A stretch of DNA of 64,000 bases, taken from the NCBI RefSeq assembly GCF_004328645.1, contig NZ_CP031395.1:521501-585500 (forward strand). Reading direction: 5' to 3'. Below the pieces are notes generated by a model. That model saw nothing but the letters and a program-made list of their open reading frames with translations, was not told where the DNA came from and searched no databases. The position numbers were made by a program, and so were the translations under genes. Each line of letters starts with the position of its first letter. The stretch's first letter is position 1. Of the stretch, positions 38,505-47,320 are shown in pieces. The DNA is from Hylemonella gracilis. GTDB lineage: Bacteria; Pseudomonadota; Gammaproteobacteria; Burkholderiales; Burkholderiaceae_C.

Positions 38505-39599
38505 TCAGCCACGCACCTTGGTGTGGTACTGCTCTTCGCTCACCTCCACCCAGCGGTCGTACTTGGCCTTGAAGGCGAAGTAGGAGTCGTGCACCTTCTT
38601 GACCAGCGGGTCCTTGGCCACGGCCTCGGCCAGCACCTTTTCGGTTTCGGCGCGCAGGGCCTTGATCACGGCGTCGGGCAAGGGCTTGGCGATGACCTTC
38701 TGGTTCTTGATCAGGTCGTCCATGGCCTCGGCGTTGGCTTTCTGGCACCAGCCTTCGCTGATGACGTTGCAGGCCGCCGATGCGTTCTGCACGATGGCCT
38801 GCAGGTCCTTGGGCAGCTTGTCCCACGCAGCCTTGTTGATCAACAGCTCGGACACGGTCGCCGGCTCATGCCAGCCGGTGGTGTAGTAGTACTTGGCTGC
38901 CTTTTGCAGGCCCAGGCGACGGTCCTGGTAGGGACCAACGAACTCGGCCGCGTCGATCACGCCGCGCTCCAGCGCGGGAAAGATCTCGCCACCCGGCAGC
39001 ACCTTCACGTCCACGCCCAGATTGGCGTACACCTTGCCGGCCAGGCCGGGGATACGCATCTTCAGGCCCTTGAAGTCGGCGACGCTGTTGATTTCTTTCT
39101 TGAACCAGCCCGTCATCTGCACGCCGGTGTTGCCGCAGGGCATGGCAACCATGCCAAAGGGTGCGTAGACCTCGTTCCACAGGTCGATGCCGCCGCCGTC
39201 GTAGAGCCAGCCGTTGATGCCCTGGAAGTTCAAGCCGAAAGGCACGGCGGTGAAGTACTGGGCCGCGAAGGTCTTACCGGTCCAGAAGTAACTGTTGGCA
39301 TGGTTCATCTCCACCGTGCCCGCACGCACAGCATCGAATCCCTCGAAGGCCGGAATGAGCTCACCCGCGCCGAACACCTGGATGTTCAGGCGTCCACCGG
39401 ACATGTCGCGGATGCGCTTGGCCAAATCGGTTGCGCTGCCCGGACCGTCCATGTAAAAAGGCGAGCCCTTGCCGTAGGCACTGGTCATTTTCCAGTTGAA
39501 GGTCTGCTGTGCCCTGGCGATCATGGGAACAGCCAGCGCGCCAGCAGCGGCGGCGCCCGTCACGCTCTTGGAGACAAAGGAACGACGGTCCAGTTTCAT
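38505..39599 (-). CDS. TRAP transporter substrate-binding protein (TakP / 2-oxo-acid or lactate type)
   Basis: A 364-residue periplasmic protein. The N-terminus MKLDRRSFVSKSVTG has a twin-arginine-like signal and cleaves after ARA. The mature part contains GGRLNIQVFGAGELIPAFEGFD, MRIPGLAGKVYANLGVDV and ERGVIDAAEFVGPYQDRRLGL, blocks shared with the TakP/TtLctP branch that binds 2-oxo monocarboxylates or calcium lactate. The actual ligand is unproven. A GGAG box lies upstream of the ATG. It is divergent from the ECF41 sigma gene. Confidence 0.88.
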   Translation of the reverse strand: MKLDRRSFVSKSVTGAAAAGALAVPMIARAQQTFNWKMTSAYGKGSPFYMDGPGSATDLAKRIRDMSGGRLNIQVFGAGELIPAFEGFDAVRAGTVEMNHANSYFWTGKTFAAQYFTAVPFGLNFQGINGWLYDGGGIDLWNEVYAPFGMVAMPCGNTGVQMTGWFKKEINSVADFKGLKMRIPGLAGKVYANLGVDVKVLPGGEIFPALERGVIDAAEFVGPYQDRRLGLQKAAKYYYTTGWHEPATVSELLINKAAWDKLPKDLQAIVQNASAACNVISEGWCQKANAEAMDDLIKNQKVIAKPLPDAVIKALRAETEKVLAEAVAKDPLVKKVHDSYFAFKAKYDRWVEVSEEQYHTKVRG

Positions 39600-39729
39600 G
39601 AGGAGAACTCCTGGGAAGGGATGAAGAGGGTTGGGAGGAAATGAGCGGAAAAATGCGTGCTTGTATGCAAGGGACGTGCCTGATTCAGCATGCGCAATGC
39701 GCTGCCCAGGGTTCCGAGCCCAGGAAACC

Positions 39730-39755
39730 TGTCACAAATCGTTAGCCCACCCGTC
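39730..39755 (+). promoter_or_regulatory. ECF41-type promoter of the sigma-factor gene
   Basis: TGTCACA (39730-39736) and CGTC (39752-39755) are 15 bases apart, matching the -35 and -10 motif described for ECF41 autoregulated promoters. The start would fall about 5 bases or fewer before the ATG at 39765, so the transcript may be nearly leaderless. Confidence 0.7.
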
Positions 39756-39764
39756 TAGAACCCC

Positions 39765-40682
39765 ATGGACGACAAAACCCACGACTTCAACCGCCTGCGC
39801 CCCCGCCTGCAGGCCATCGCCTACCGCATGCTCGGCACCGTGGCCGACGCCGAGGAACTGGTGCAGGACGTCTGGCTGCGCTGGCACGAGGCCGACACCG
39901 AGGAACTGGACAGCGCCGAAGCCTGGCTGGTCACCGTCGTCACACGCCTGGCCATCGACCGCCTGCGCACGGCCAAGGTACAACGCGAGCACTACACCGG
40001 CTTCTGGTTGCCCGAGCCCCAGCTGACGGCCGACGACGGACCGGCCAGCCCCGAGGAACTGCTGGAGCGCGCCGACGATATTTCCATGGCCTTCCTCGCA
40101 CTGCTGGAGCGCCTGGCGCCGGAGGCGCGCGCGGCCTTTCTGCTGCGCGAAGTCTTCGACGCCGACTACGCCGACGTGGCGCAGACCCTGGGCAAGAGCG
40201 AGGCCGCCTGTCGGCAAATCGTGTCGCGCGCCAAGGCACAGCTCAAGGACGGGCGCGTGCGACAGGCCGTTTCACCCGACACTCATTACAAGCTGCTCAG
40301 CGGCTTCGCCGAAGCCGCGCGACGCGGCGACTTCACGGCCCTGCAGGCCTTGCTGGCCGAGGACGCCGAGCTGATCAGCGACGGCGGCGGCAAGGTCCCG
40401 AGCTTCGGCAAGGTGCTGCTGGGGGCCGCACGCATCGCCCAGCTCTATCTGGCCCTCTGGCTGCGCGCCAGCAAGGGCGAGTTGTCGTTGCGCATGGAGC
40501 TGGTGCAACTCAATGGCCAATGGGGGCTGCTGCGCTTCATCGACGGACAGCTCGAATCGGCGCAGAGCTTTGAGAGCGACGGAGAACGCATCACGCGCGT
40601 CCACACGCAACGCAACCCGGACAAGCTGCGCCGCATCGCACAGGCCTGGGCTGTCACAAAAGCGGGGAGCAACGCGTCTTGA
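39765..40682 (+). CDS. ECF41-family RNA polymerase sigma factor (SigJ-like)
   Basis: A 305-residue ECF sigma factor. Sigma-2 covers about residues 10-75 (YRMLGTVADAEELVQDVWLRW) and sigma-4 about 105-160 (YADVAQTLGKSEAACRQIVSRA). The linker has WLPEP, and the SnoaL-like C-terminal extension (about residues 175-290) carries DGGGK and NPDKL, the hallmark motifs of ECF41. In this group the fused C-terminal domain regulates sigma activity in place of an anti-sigma factor. It precedes a carboxymuconolactone-decarboxylase-like gene, the standard ECF41 target. Confidence 0.93.
   Translation: MDDKTHDFNRLRPRLQAIAYRMLGTVADAEELVQDVWLRWHEADTEELDSAEAWLVTVVTRLAIDRLRTAKVQREHYTGFWLPEPQLTADDGPASPEELLERADDISMAFLALLERLAPEARAAFLLREVFDADYADVAQTLGKSEAACRQIVSRAKAQLKDGRVRQAVSPDTHYKLLSGFAEAARRGDFTALQALLAEDAELISDGGGKVPSFGKVLLGAARIAQLYLALWLRASKGELSLRMELVQLNGQWGLLRFIDGQLESAQSFESDGERITRVHTQRNPDKLRRIAQAWAVTKAGSNAS
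40652..40678 (+). promoter_or_regulatory. second ECF41-type promoter motif, upstream of the AhpD-like gene
   Basis: TGTCACA (40652-40658) and CGTC (40675-40678) are 16 bases apart. The motif lies in the last codons of the sigma gene. It would give the downstream gene its own sigma-dependent transcript starting near 40685, with a leader of about 45 bases. Confidence 0.6.
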
Positions 40683-40730
40683 GGGGTGGATGCATCAACT
40701 TCCATCAACCTCAACACGGAGTCCCTCACC

Positions 40731-41210
40731 ATGACACAACGCCTCGACTACGCCCGCGTTTCGCCCGAACTGTTCAAAAAGTACCTGGACTTCAGCCTCA
40801 CGCTGAAAAAGTGCAGCCTGGAACCCGGCCTGCAACACCTCATCACCTTGCGTGCCTCGCAACTCAACGGCTGCGCCTTCTGCGTGGACATGCACGTCAA
40901 GGAGGCGCGCCTCCACGGCGAGCGCGAACTGCGCCTGCACCATGTGGCCATCTGGCATGAATCGCCCTTGTTCTCCGCCCGCGAGCGCGCCGCCCTGGCC
41001 TGGACCGAGCTGCTCACCCGCCTGCCCGCGCACGGCGTGAGCGAGGCCGACTACCAGGCCGCGCGCGCCGAGTTCAACGAGCAGGAAATGGCCGACCTCA
41101 GCTTCGCCATCGTGGGCATCAACGGCTGGAACCGCCTGGCGATCGGCTTCGCCGCCGTGCCAGGCTCGCAGGACAAGGCCTACGGCCTGGACAAGTCCGG
41201 CTTGGTCTGA
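40731..41210 (+). CDS. carboxymuconolactone decarboxylase-family / AhpD-like alkylhydroperoxidase
   Basis: A 159-residue protein with the AhpD-core motif QLNGCAFCVDMHVKEARLHGE. The CxxC pair and downstream histidine form the peroxidatic or redox site. Family members of this size are often ECF41 targets. The biological substrate of the ECF41-linked forms is unknown. ATG at 40731 follows a GGAG box; it lies 48 bases after the sigma gene. Confidence 0.92.
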   Translation: MTQRLDYARVSPELFKKYLDFSLTLKKCSLEPGLQHLITLRASQLNGCAFCVDMHVKEARLHGERELRLHHVAIWHESPLFSARERAALAWTELLTRLPAHGVSEADYQAARAEFNEQEMADLSFAIVGINGWNRLAIGFAAVPGSQDKAYGLDKSGLV

Positions 41211-41320
41211 ACACCTCGCCGGCCCGCGGCTCTTCAGCGCCGGAACTTGATCCACGTCAAGGTGGGCCGCAACCCGAGGTCTAGCATGGGGTTTCCATGA
41301 CCAACGATGGAGGAGACACC

Positions 41321-42844
41321 ATGGCCTTGAATGCCAACGCCGGTCCCGCGCCGACCCGGGAGTCCGTTCATATTGCCGGCCTCCTGGCTGCGCTGATCGG
41401 TCTCGTCGCCGTGCTGCTGCTGCCGCGACCCGAGGGCTTGCCGGTGGCGGGCCAGATCATGCTGGGCCTGCTGCTGTTCTCGGTCATCCTCTGGGTGACC
41501 GAGGCCGTGGACTACGCCATCAGCGCCGTGCTCATCACGGCCCTGATGGCCTTTCTGCTTGGGCTGGCGCCCAACGCGGCCAAGCCCGCAGCCACGCTGG
41601 GCACCAGCGCCGCGCTGACGCTGGCGCTGAGCGGCTTCGCCAACACGGCCCTGGCACTGGTGGGCGCGGCCTGCTTCATTTCCGTGGCCATGACGCTCAC
41701 GGGCCTGGACAAGCGCATCGCGCTCTTCATCCTCTCCCTGGTCGGCGCGCGCACCAAGCGCGTGGTGGTCGGCGCCATCCTGGTCGGCATCGTGCTGTCC
41801 TTCCTCGTGCCCTCGACCACGGCCCGCGTGGCCTGTCTGGTGCCCATCGTCATGGGCATCATCCTGGCCTTCGGCGTGGACAAACGCTCCCGCTTCGCGG
41901 GCCTTCTGATGATCGCCACGGCGCAAGCGGCCTCGATCTGGAACGTGGGCGTGAAGACCGCGGCCGCGCAGAACATGGTGGCCATCGGCTTCATCGAGAA
42001 GGCCTTCGGCCAGACCATCACCTGGCTGGACTGGCTGATCGCCGCCGCGCCCTGGTCCATCCTCATGTCCATCGCGCTGTACTTCGTGATGACCCGCATG
42101 ATGCCGCCGGAGACCGAGGAAATCGCGGGCGGCAAGGAAACCATCCGCCAGGCCCTGCGCGCGCTCGGCCCCATGACGGGCGCCGAATGGCGCTTGCTGC
42201 TGATCATGCTGACCCTGCTGGGTCTGTGGTCCACCGAAAAGGTGCTGCACCCCTTCGACACCTCCAGCACCACCATCGCAGCCATCGCGCTGATGTTCAC
42301 ACCCGGCATCGGCGTGATGGGCTGGAAGCAGGCGCAGCCGAAAATCCCCTGGGGCACCATCGTGCTCTTCGGCACCGGCATCAGCCTGGGCACGGCCCTG
42401 CTGCAAACCCAGGCCGCTGCCTGGCTGGCCCACCTCATCGTGGCCAACCTGGGCCTGGCCGGCGCCTCGGCCTTCATGATCCTGGCCCTGCTTTCGCTCT
42501 TCCTGATCGTCGTGCACCTGGGTTTCGCCAGCGCCACGGCCCTGGCCTCGGCCATGGTCCCCATCATGATCAGCGTGCTGCAACAGATCGCCAGCGGCCA
42601 GAACGCAGCTTCCGGGGTGGCCCCATTGAACCTGATCGGCATGACCCTGCTGCTGCAGTTCGTGGTGAGCTTCGGTTTCATCCTGCCGGTCAACGCACCG
42701 CAGAACATGGTGGCCTACGGCACCGACACCTTCAGCGTGAAAGACTTCGTGCGCACGGGCCTGGTGCTGACGGTGATCGGCTATGCGCTGGTGCTGCTGC
42801 TGGGCGCGACATATTGGTCCTGGCTGGGTTATCTGACGCACTGA
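41321..42844 (+). CDS. DASS/SLC13-family anion transporter
   Basis: A 507-residue polytopic carrier with about 11-12 helices and two hairpin regions. It contains ILWVTEAVDYAISAVLITALMAF, FLVPSTTARVACLVPI (the SNT-like ligand loop in a variant SttA form) and FVVSFGFILPVNAPQNMVAYG. Members import dicarboxylates, citrate or sulfate with sodium. ATG at 41321 follows a strong GGAGGAGA box 4-5 bases upstream; an in-frame ATG at 41297 has a weaker site. It is convergent with the LysR gene. Confidence 0.87.
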   Translation: MALNANAGPAPTRESVHIAGLLAALIGLVAVLLLPRPEGLPVAGQIMLGLLLFSVILWVTEAVDYAISAVLITALMAFLLGLAPNAAKPAATLGTSAALTLALSGFANTALALVGAACFISVAMTLTGLDKRIALFILSLVGARTKRVVVGAILVGIVLSFLVPSTTARVACLVPIVMGIILAFGVDKRSRFAGLLMIATAQAASIWNVGVKTAAAQNMVAIGFIEKAFGQTITWLDWLIAAAPWSILMSIALYFVMTRMMPPETEEIAGGKETIRQALRALGPMTGAEWRLLLIMLTLLGLWSTEKVLHPFDTSSTTIAAIALMFTPGIGVMGWKQAQPKIPWGTIVLFGTGISLGTALLQTQAAAWLAHLIVANLGLAGASAFMILALLSLFLIVVHLGFASATALASAMVPIMISVLQQIASGQNAASGVAPLNLIGMTLLLQFVVSFGFILPVNAPQNMVAYGTDTFSVKDFVRTGLVLTVIGYALVLLLGATYWSWLGYLTH

Positions 42845-42864
42845 GACTGCGGGACGCCGACCGA

Positions 42865-43845
42865 TCAAATGCTAGGCGACGGGCAGCGCAAACCCTGTCC
42901 CGAGCGCCTGCCGAAGATGGTCCACCAGGCACTGCACGGCGCGCGGGGCTGCGGTGACCAGGGGCGGATGGCGTAGATGCGCTCGCCGAAGAAGTCGCGC
43001 GGCAACCACGCCGGCAGCACGCGCTGCAGCTGCCCCGTGGCCAGGGCCTCGGCCGCGCTGAAGTCCGGCAGCAGGGCAATGCCCAAACCGCCCAGTGCCG
43101 CCTCGCGCAGCACCTCGCTGTTGTTGGCCTTGAGCGGTCCGCCCACGGCGACGGCCACGCGTTCGACGTTGGAATCGGCGACGCGCCGGCCCGTGCTTTT
43201 CTCGAAAGCCCAGCTCTGGCCCGCCGCGCCGCGCAGGTACAGCAGGCACTGGTGCCGCGCCAGCTCGACGGGATGCCTGGGTTCGCCCGCGCGCGCCAGG
43301 TAGTCGGGGCTGGCCACCAGCACCGAACGCGTGTCGCACAGCACCGTGGCCACCTGTGTGTCCGGCGCGGCCTGGGCGTGGCGGATGGCGAGGTCGAAGC
43401 CTTCCTGCGCCAGATTGACGAAGCGGTCGCTCAGGTCCAGCTCGATGCGGATCTCGGGCCAGGCCCGGCCAAAGGCCGGCAGGGCGGGCGCGATGTGCTG
43501 CCGCCCCAGGGCCACGGGCGCGCTCACGCGCACCAGCCCGCGCGGCGCGCCTGCCAAGTCCTTGGCGCTGGCCACGCCCTGTTCGATGCGCGCGAAGGCC
43601 GCGCCGATGTCGTCCACCAGCTGCTGCCCAGCCGCCGTCAAGCCGACGGCGCGCGTGGTACGCCGCACCAGGGGCAGGCCAAGGCTGCGTTCCAGCTCGG
43701 CGATGCGCATGCTGGCCGAGGCCTTGGACACGCCCAGACGCCGCGCCGCCTGGGTGTAACTGCGGGTCTGGGCCAACACGGTCAGCAGGTGCAGGTCGGC
43801 GTAGGCCAGGGTGGAATGGTCACTGCTCATGGCGCCATTGTTCAT
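42865..43845 (-). CDS. LysR-family transcriptional regulator with frameshifted 3' end
   Basis: A LysR protein of about 326 residues as read. The N-terminal winged helix-turn-helix is complete ([23 protein letters not shown]) and the substrate-binding domain is intact to YAIRPWSP. After that the frame gives a Cys/Trp/Arg/Ser-rich end unlike the family, while another frame gives [15 protein letters not shown], the expected C-terminal helix, ending at 42872. A frameshift near 42944-42951 is likely, about two bases lost or one gained. ATG at 43845 overlaps a palindromic site; ATG at 43830 is an alternative. It is divergent from the mmsA-like gene and its likely regulator. Confidence 0.85.
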   Translation of the reverse strand: MNNGAMSSDHSTLAYADLHLLTVLAQTRSYTQAARRLGVSKASASMRIAELERSLGLPLVRRTTRAVGLTAAGQQLVDDIGAAFARIEQGVASAKDLAGAPRGLVRVSAPVALGRQHIAPALPAFGRAWPEIRIELDLSDRFVNLAQEGFDLAIRHAQAAPDTQVATVLCDTRSVLVASPDYLARAGEPRHPVELARHQCLLYLRGAAGQSWAFEKSTGRRVADSNVERVAVAVGGPLKANNSEVLREAALGGLGIALLPDFSAAEALATGQLQRVLPAWLPRDFFGERIYAIRPWSPQPRAPCSAWWTIFGRRSGQGLRCPSPSI

Positions 43846-43859
43846 TAATTTGAACAATG
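43836..43859. promoter_or_regulatory. LysR-type operator candidate between lysR and the mmsA-like gene
   Basis: CATTGTTCA and TGAACAATG are perfect 9-base arms around TTAATT, including the T-N11-A pattern of LysR binding sites. It overlaps the first lysR start codon and lies about 90 bases upstream of the dehydrogenase start. Confidence 0.6.
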
Positions 43860-43951
43860 TGGTCAGTTTCCCAGTCTTCCCAAGCACCCCTGCGCGGCCT
43901 AGACTGCGCCGCATTCATCACCCACTCTCGGTTCGCCACGGAGGCCCCGCC

Positions 43952-45472
43952 ATGAACGCTCGCACCCTCGCCCTCATCGGGCACCACATCGCCGGCCAGA
44001 TCCGCCCCGGCGCCTCCGGCCGCCAGCAAAACGTCACCAACCCGGCCACGGGCGCGGTCACCGGCCAGGTGGCCCTGGCGTCCAGCGCCGAGGTCGATGC
44101 CGCCGTGGCCGCCGCGCAGGCTGCCTTTCCGGCCTGGGCCGATACCTCGCCGCTGCGCCGCGCACGCATCCTCTTCAAGTTCCTCGAACTGCTGAACCAG
44201 CACCGCGACGAACTCGCGCGCCTGATCACCGCCGAGCACGGCAAGGTGTTCACCGACGCGCAGGGCGAGGTGACGCGCGGCATCGAGATCGTGGAGTTCG
44301 CCACCGGCATCCCGCAGTTGCTCAAGGGCGACTACACCGAGCAGGTCTCGACCGGCATGGACAACTGGACGATGCGCCAGCCCCTGGGCGTGGTGGCGGG
44401 CATCACGCCTTTCAATTTCCCGGTCATGGTGCCGATGTGGATGTTCCCCGTGGCCATCGCCTGCGGCAATACCTTCGTGCTCAAGCCAAGCCCGCTGGAC
44501 CCCAGCCCCAGCCTGCGCATGGCCGAGCTGCTGAAGCAGGCCGGCTTGCCCGACGGCGTGTTCAACGTGGTGCAGGGCGACAAGGGCGCGGTGGACGCAC
44601 TGCTGGCCCACCCCGACGTGAAGGCCGTGAGCTTCGTCGGTTCCACGCCGGTGGCCAACAGCATCTATGAAACCGGCGCGCGCCATGGCAAGCGGGTGCA
44701 GGCCCTGGGCGGCGCGAAGAACCACATGGTCGTCATGCCCGATGCGGATCTGGATCAGGCCGTGGACGGCCTGATCGGCGCGGCCTACGGCTCGGCCGGT
44801 GAACGCTGCATGGCGATCTCGGTCGCCGTGCTGGTCGGCGACGTGGCCGACAAGGTCATCCCCAAGCTGGTCGAACGCACGAAGGCACTGAAGGTGCTGG
44901 ATGGCATGAACCTCGCCGCCGAAATGGGCCCCATCGTCACCGAGGCCGCGCGGCAACGCATCACCGGCTACATCGAGCACGGTGCGAAGGAAGGCGCGAA
45001 GCTGCTGGTGGACGGGCGCGGTTTCGCGGGTGCGAAGGCGGGCGCGGGCTGCGAGCAAGGCTTCTGGCTCGGCGGCACGCTGTTCGACCACGTCACGCCC
45101 GAGATGAAGATCTACAAGGAAGAAATCTTCGGCCCCGTGCTCTCCTGCGTGCGCGTGCCCGATTTCGCCAGCGCGGTGCAACTCATCAATGACCACGAGT
45201 TCGGCAACGGCGTCTCCTGCTACACGCGTGACGGCAACGCCGCGCGCGAGTTCGCGCGCCGTATCCAGGTCGGCATGGTGGGCATCAACGTGCCCATTCC
45301 CGTGCCCATGGCCTGGCACGGCTTTGGCGGCTGGAAGAAGAGCCTGTTCGGTGACATGCACGCCTACGGCGAGGAAGGCGTGCGCTTCTACACCAAGCAA
45401 AAGAGCGTGATGCAGCGCTGGCCCGAGAGCATCGGCAAGGGCGCCGAGTTCGCCATGCCGACGAGCAAGTGA
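43952..45472 (+). CDS. mmsA: CoA-acylating methylmalonate-semialdehyde dehydrogenase
   Basis: A 506-residue aldehyde dehydrogenase-superfamily enzyme that converts methylmalonate or malonate semialdehyde to propionyl- or acetyl-CoA in valine, beta-alanine and inositol degradation. It has NAD-binding [21 protein letters not shown], the nucleophile in [16 protein letters not shown] (Cys) and the MMSDH-type C-terminus [24 protein letters not shown] at 43952 follows a GGAGG-like box. Divergent LysR control is likely. No mmsB or acyl-CoA dehydrogenase gene is adjacent. Confidence 0.93.
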   Translation: MNARTLALIGHHIAGQIRPGASGRQQNVTNPATGAVTGQVALASSAEVDAAVAAAQAAFPAWADTSPLRRARILFKFLELLNQHRDELARLITAEHGKVFTDAQGEVTRGIEIVEFATGIPQLLKGDYTEQVSTGMDNWTMRQPLGVVAGITPFNFPVMVPMWMFPVAIACGNTFVLKPSPLDPSPSLRMAELLKQAGLPDGVFNVVQGDKGAVDALLAHPDVKAVSFVGSTPVANSIYETGARHGKRVQALGGAKNHMVVMPDADLDQAVDGLIGAAYGSAGERCMAISVAVLVGDVADKVIPKLVERTKALKVLDGMNLAAEMGPIVTEAARQRITGYIEHGAKEGAKLLVDGRGFAGAKAGAGCEQGFWLGGTLFDHVTPEMKIYKEEIFGPVLSCVRVPDFASAVQLINDHEFGNGVSCYTRDGNAAREFARRIQVGMVGINVPIPVPMAWHGFGGWKKSLFGDMHAYGEEGVRFYTKQKSVMQRWPESIGKGAEFAMPTSK

Positions 45473-45589
45473 GCAGCAAGCGCGACTGCCATCGGAAGGA
45501 ACCACGCAGGGCACGCTGTGGCCTGGACGTGGAACTCGGTGTCCATCCGGTGGCGGGCCCCAGCGCGCAAGGTCAGGTGGTTCACCGCC

Positions 45590-46639
45590 TCAGCCGAATT
45601 CCTCACCAAACAGCAAGCGCCAGGCGTTGCGCCAGGCGACCTGATGCCGCGCCTCCTCAGGAAGTTGATCCAGGAAACGCCGGTGTTTTGCATCGTATTC
45701 GTTCATGCGATGCATGCGGTCCTGACCCAGATCGAGCGCGGAAAGGAATCGCCGAGGATGCGCGACGATCAAATCGCGCCATTCTTTCTTGAGCGTGTCG
45801 CCATTCCAGATACGCGAATGCTTTTGCCCACTCGGCGGATAGATCGAGGAGCCGTCGCCGAACGCCGTGTCGAAGCACAGCTGGGGGAAGCGCTGGATCA
45901 ACCCTTCCACATAGCTGGGTGAATAACGCGAGGCGCGCTCAAGGTAGCGAACCTGCGCGAGATGGCACCACACCACCCTTGCGCGGGGATACTGTTCCAG
46001 CATCTTTTCGAGCACAGGGAGCAAGGCATCCTCGATCTCGTAGTGAATCTGGAAGGGCAGCCCGGTCGCCTCGCTCAGACGGAACAGGCGGTGGCCCGCC
46101 GGTCCGTCCAAGGGAATGTCGACGTCACGCTCTTCGGTGTCACGCTTGGCTTGCCGGGGTGAGGGGTAGTGGCGAAATTCGTATTCGCCCAGCAGCAGGA
46201 TTTGCCCCTCGCGTGCCGCTTGCTCCTGCGCATCCAGGAACTCACCGGGCGCATCGGTCAGCGCGGGTGGCTGACCGCCATTGCCGATGGGAATGAAGCG
46301 GTCCGGAAAACTCGCCAGCAGTCGCTTTGAGAGGTCATCGTAGCGAACGCCTTCTGCAAACCGGTTCTTGCCGATGTCCGCGGACAGCGCCATCAAGCCG
46401 ATGTTCAACGCATCCATCGACCTGGCGACCGCCTGCACATCGATCTTCGTGGAATTGCAAGAGCTTTCGATGTCGATGTAAGGCAATGCCCCGCTTGCGA
46501 GCATCTTCTTGAGGCGCAGCGCATAGCCCGCTTTCAAGGACTGCCAATCCGGTTGCGCGGTCTGCCCCATCGCGAGCTGAGGCAAACCCACCGCCATTGG
46601 GAGCGCACCGAAGTTCTTGATGAAGCGACGCCGGTTCAT
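45590..46639 (-). CDS. amidohydrolase-like exported protein lacking the HxH metal motif
   Basis: A 349-residue protein related to the amidohydrolase_2 family. MNRRRFIKNFGALPMAVGLPQL looks like a twin-arginine-type export signal. Family blocks are visible: PFQIHYEIED, RVVWCHLAQ and RFLSALDLGQDR. Where relatives have DAHLHY, this one reads YIDIESSCNSTKID, so both first metal-binding histidines are absent. It may be a non-hydrolytic relative or use a different metal site. ATG at 46639 is selected to place the signal at the N-terminus; a very long upstream in-frame reading is antisense to other genes. Confidence 0.65.
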   Translation of the reverse strand: MNRRRFIKNFGALPMAVGLPQLAMGQTAQPDWQSLKAGYALRLKKMLASGALPYIDIESSCNSTKIDVQAVARSMDALNIGLMALSADIGKNRFAEGVRYDDLSKRLLASFPDRFIPIGNGGQPPALTDAPGEFLDAQEQAAREGQILLLGEYEFRHYPSPRQAKRDTEERDVDIPLDGPAGHRLFRLSEATGLPFQIHYEIEDALLPVLEKMLEQYPRARVVWCHLAQVRYLERASRYSPSYVEGLIQRFPQLCFDTAFGDGSSIYPPSGQKHSRIWNGDTLKKEWRDLIVAHPRRFLSALDLGQDRMHRMNEYDAKHRRFLDQLPEEARHQVAWRNAWRLLFGEEFG

Positions 46640-46756
46640 GGAAACGCGGAGCGTTTGGCGAACAAGACTGCTGACTTCTTCTGGCTCATGACCGTCAAGT
46701 GCAATGCGTATGATCCAGTTCATTCTAGTCATGCACGGCCCGAGCAAACCCCGCCC

Positions 46757-47296
46757 ATGAGCGAACTCCATTGTGTTGCTGACCCGCAAATGATCGCGAC
46801 GACCGAAGCCGAGCGCCTCGCATGGATAGACCGCTTGGAACGCGAAGCTTTCGGGCAGCGGATACCCGACGCCGCGGACTATGCGGCGATCCTGGGTCTC
46901 TACCGCGTTGTGGCCCTGCTCTGGCTGGTGGGCCTCCTGCTCTGCGCGCCCTTGATCTCCGTGCTGTGGGGCAACTGGCTGCCGTTCTTCCTCCTGCCGG
47001 GTTTTTTCTACCTCGCCGCGCCGCTGCTGGCCTGGGCCTTTGCGGGACAGTCGCCCACTTGGCGCTGGTACCTGCTCGGATCCGTGCGGCTGGTCAGGCT
47101 CAGCGGCGTCCCTCCATGGGCAAGCTGGCAGTTGCTGCAACAATGGGCCCACCTGAGCAGCTCGCCCGGGTCGCGGGCTCTCGCCAAACGGCGCTGGGTC
47201 GACTACCAGATGGCGCTGACCGCGCTGGGCCGGCCCTCGCCGCCGACCATCCTGGCGCGCGGCTTGGGTGATCTTTTCCGCTGGCTGCCTTTCTGA
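46757..47296 (+). CDS. hypothetical membrane protein
   Basis: A 179-residue protein of unknown family. It has an acidic N-terminal segment (about residues 1-45) and two hydrophobic helices near residues 50-72 and 76-99 with Trp/Phe-rich sequence (LISVLWGNWLPFFLLPGFFYLA). The C-terminal half is soluble and basic. ATG at 46757 begins MSELHCVADPQ. It lies 24 bases before the GMC oxidoreductase gene on the same strand, so it may be co-transcribed and serve as a membrane partner; this is speculation. Confidence 0.55.
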   Translation: MSELHCVADPQMIATTEAERLAWIDRLEREAFGQRIPDAADYAAILGLYRVVALLWLVGLLLCAPLISVLWGNWLPFFLLPGFFYLAAPLLAWAFAGQSPTWRWYLLGSVRLVRLSGVPPWASWQLLQQWAHLSSSPGSRALAKRRWVDYQMALTALGRPSPPTILARGLGDLFRWLPF

Positions 47297-47320
47297 GCAT
47301 TGATTCAAACGACAACATCC

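Noticed and set aside
41234..42868. A 544-codon minus-strand frame opposite the DASS transporter
   Set aside because: It is rich in His/Gln/Gly/Arg with no hydrophobic or domain pattern, whereas the plus frame is a clear polytopic transporter.
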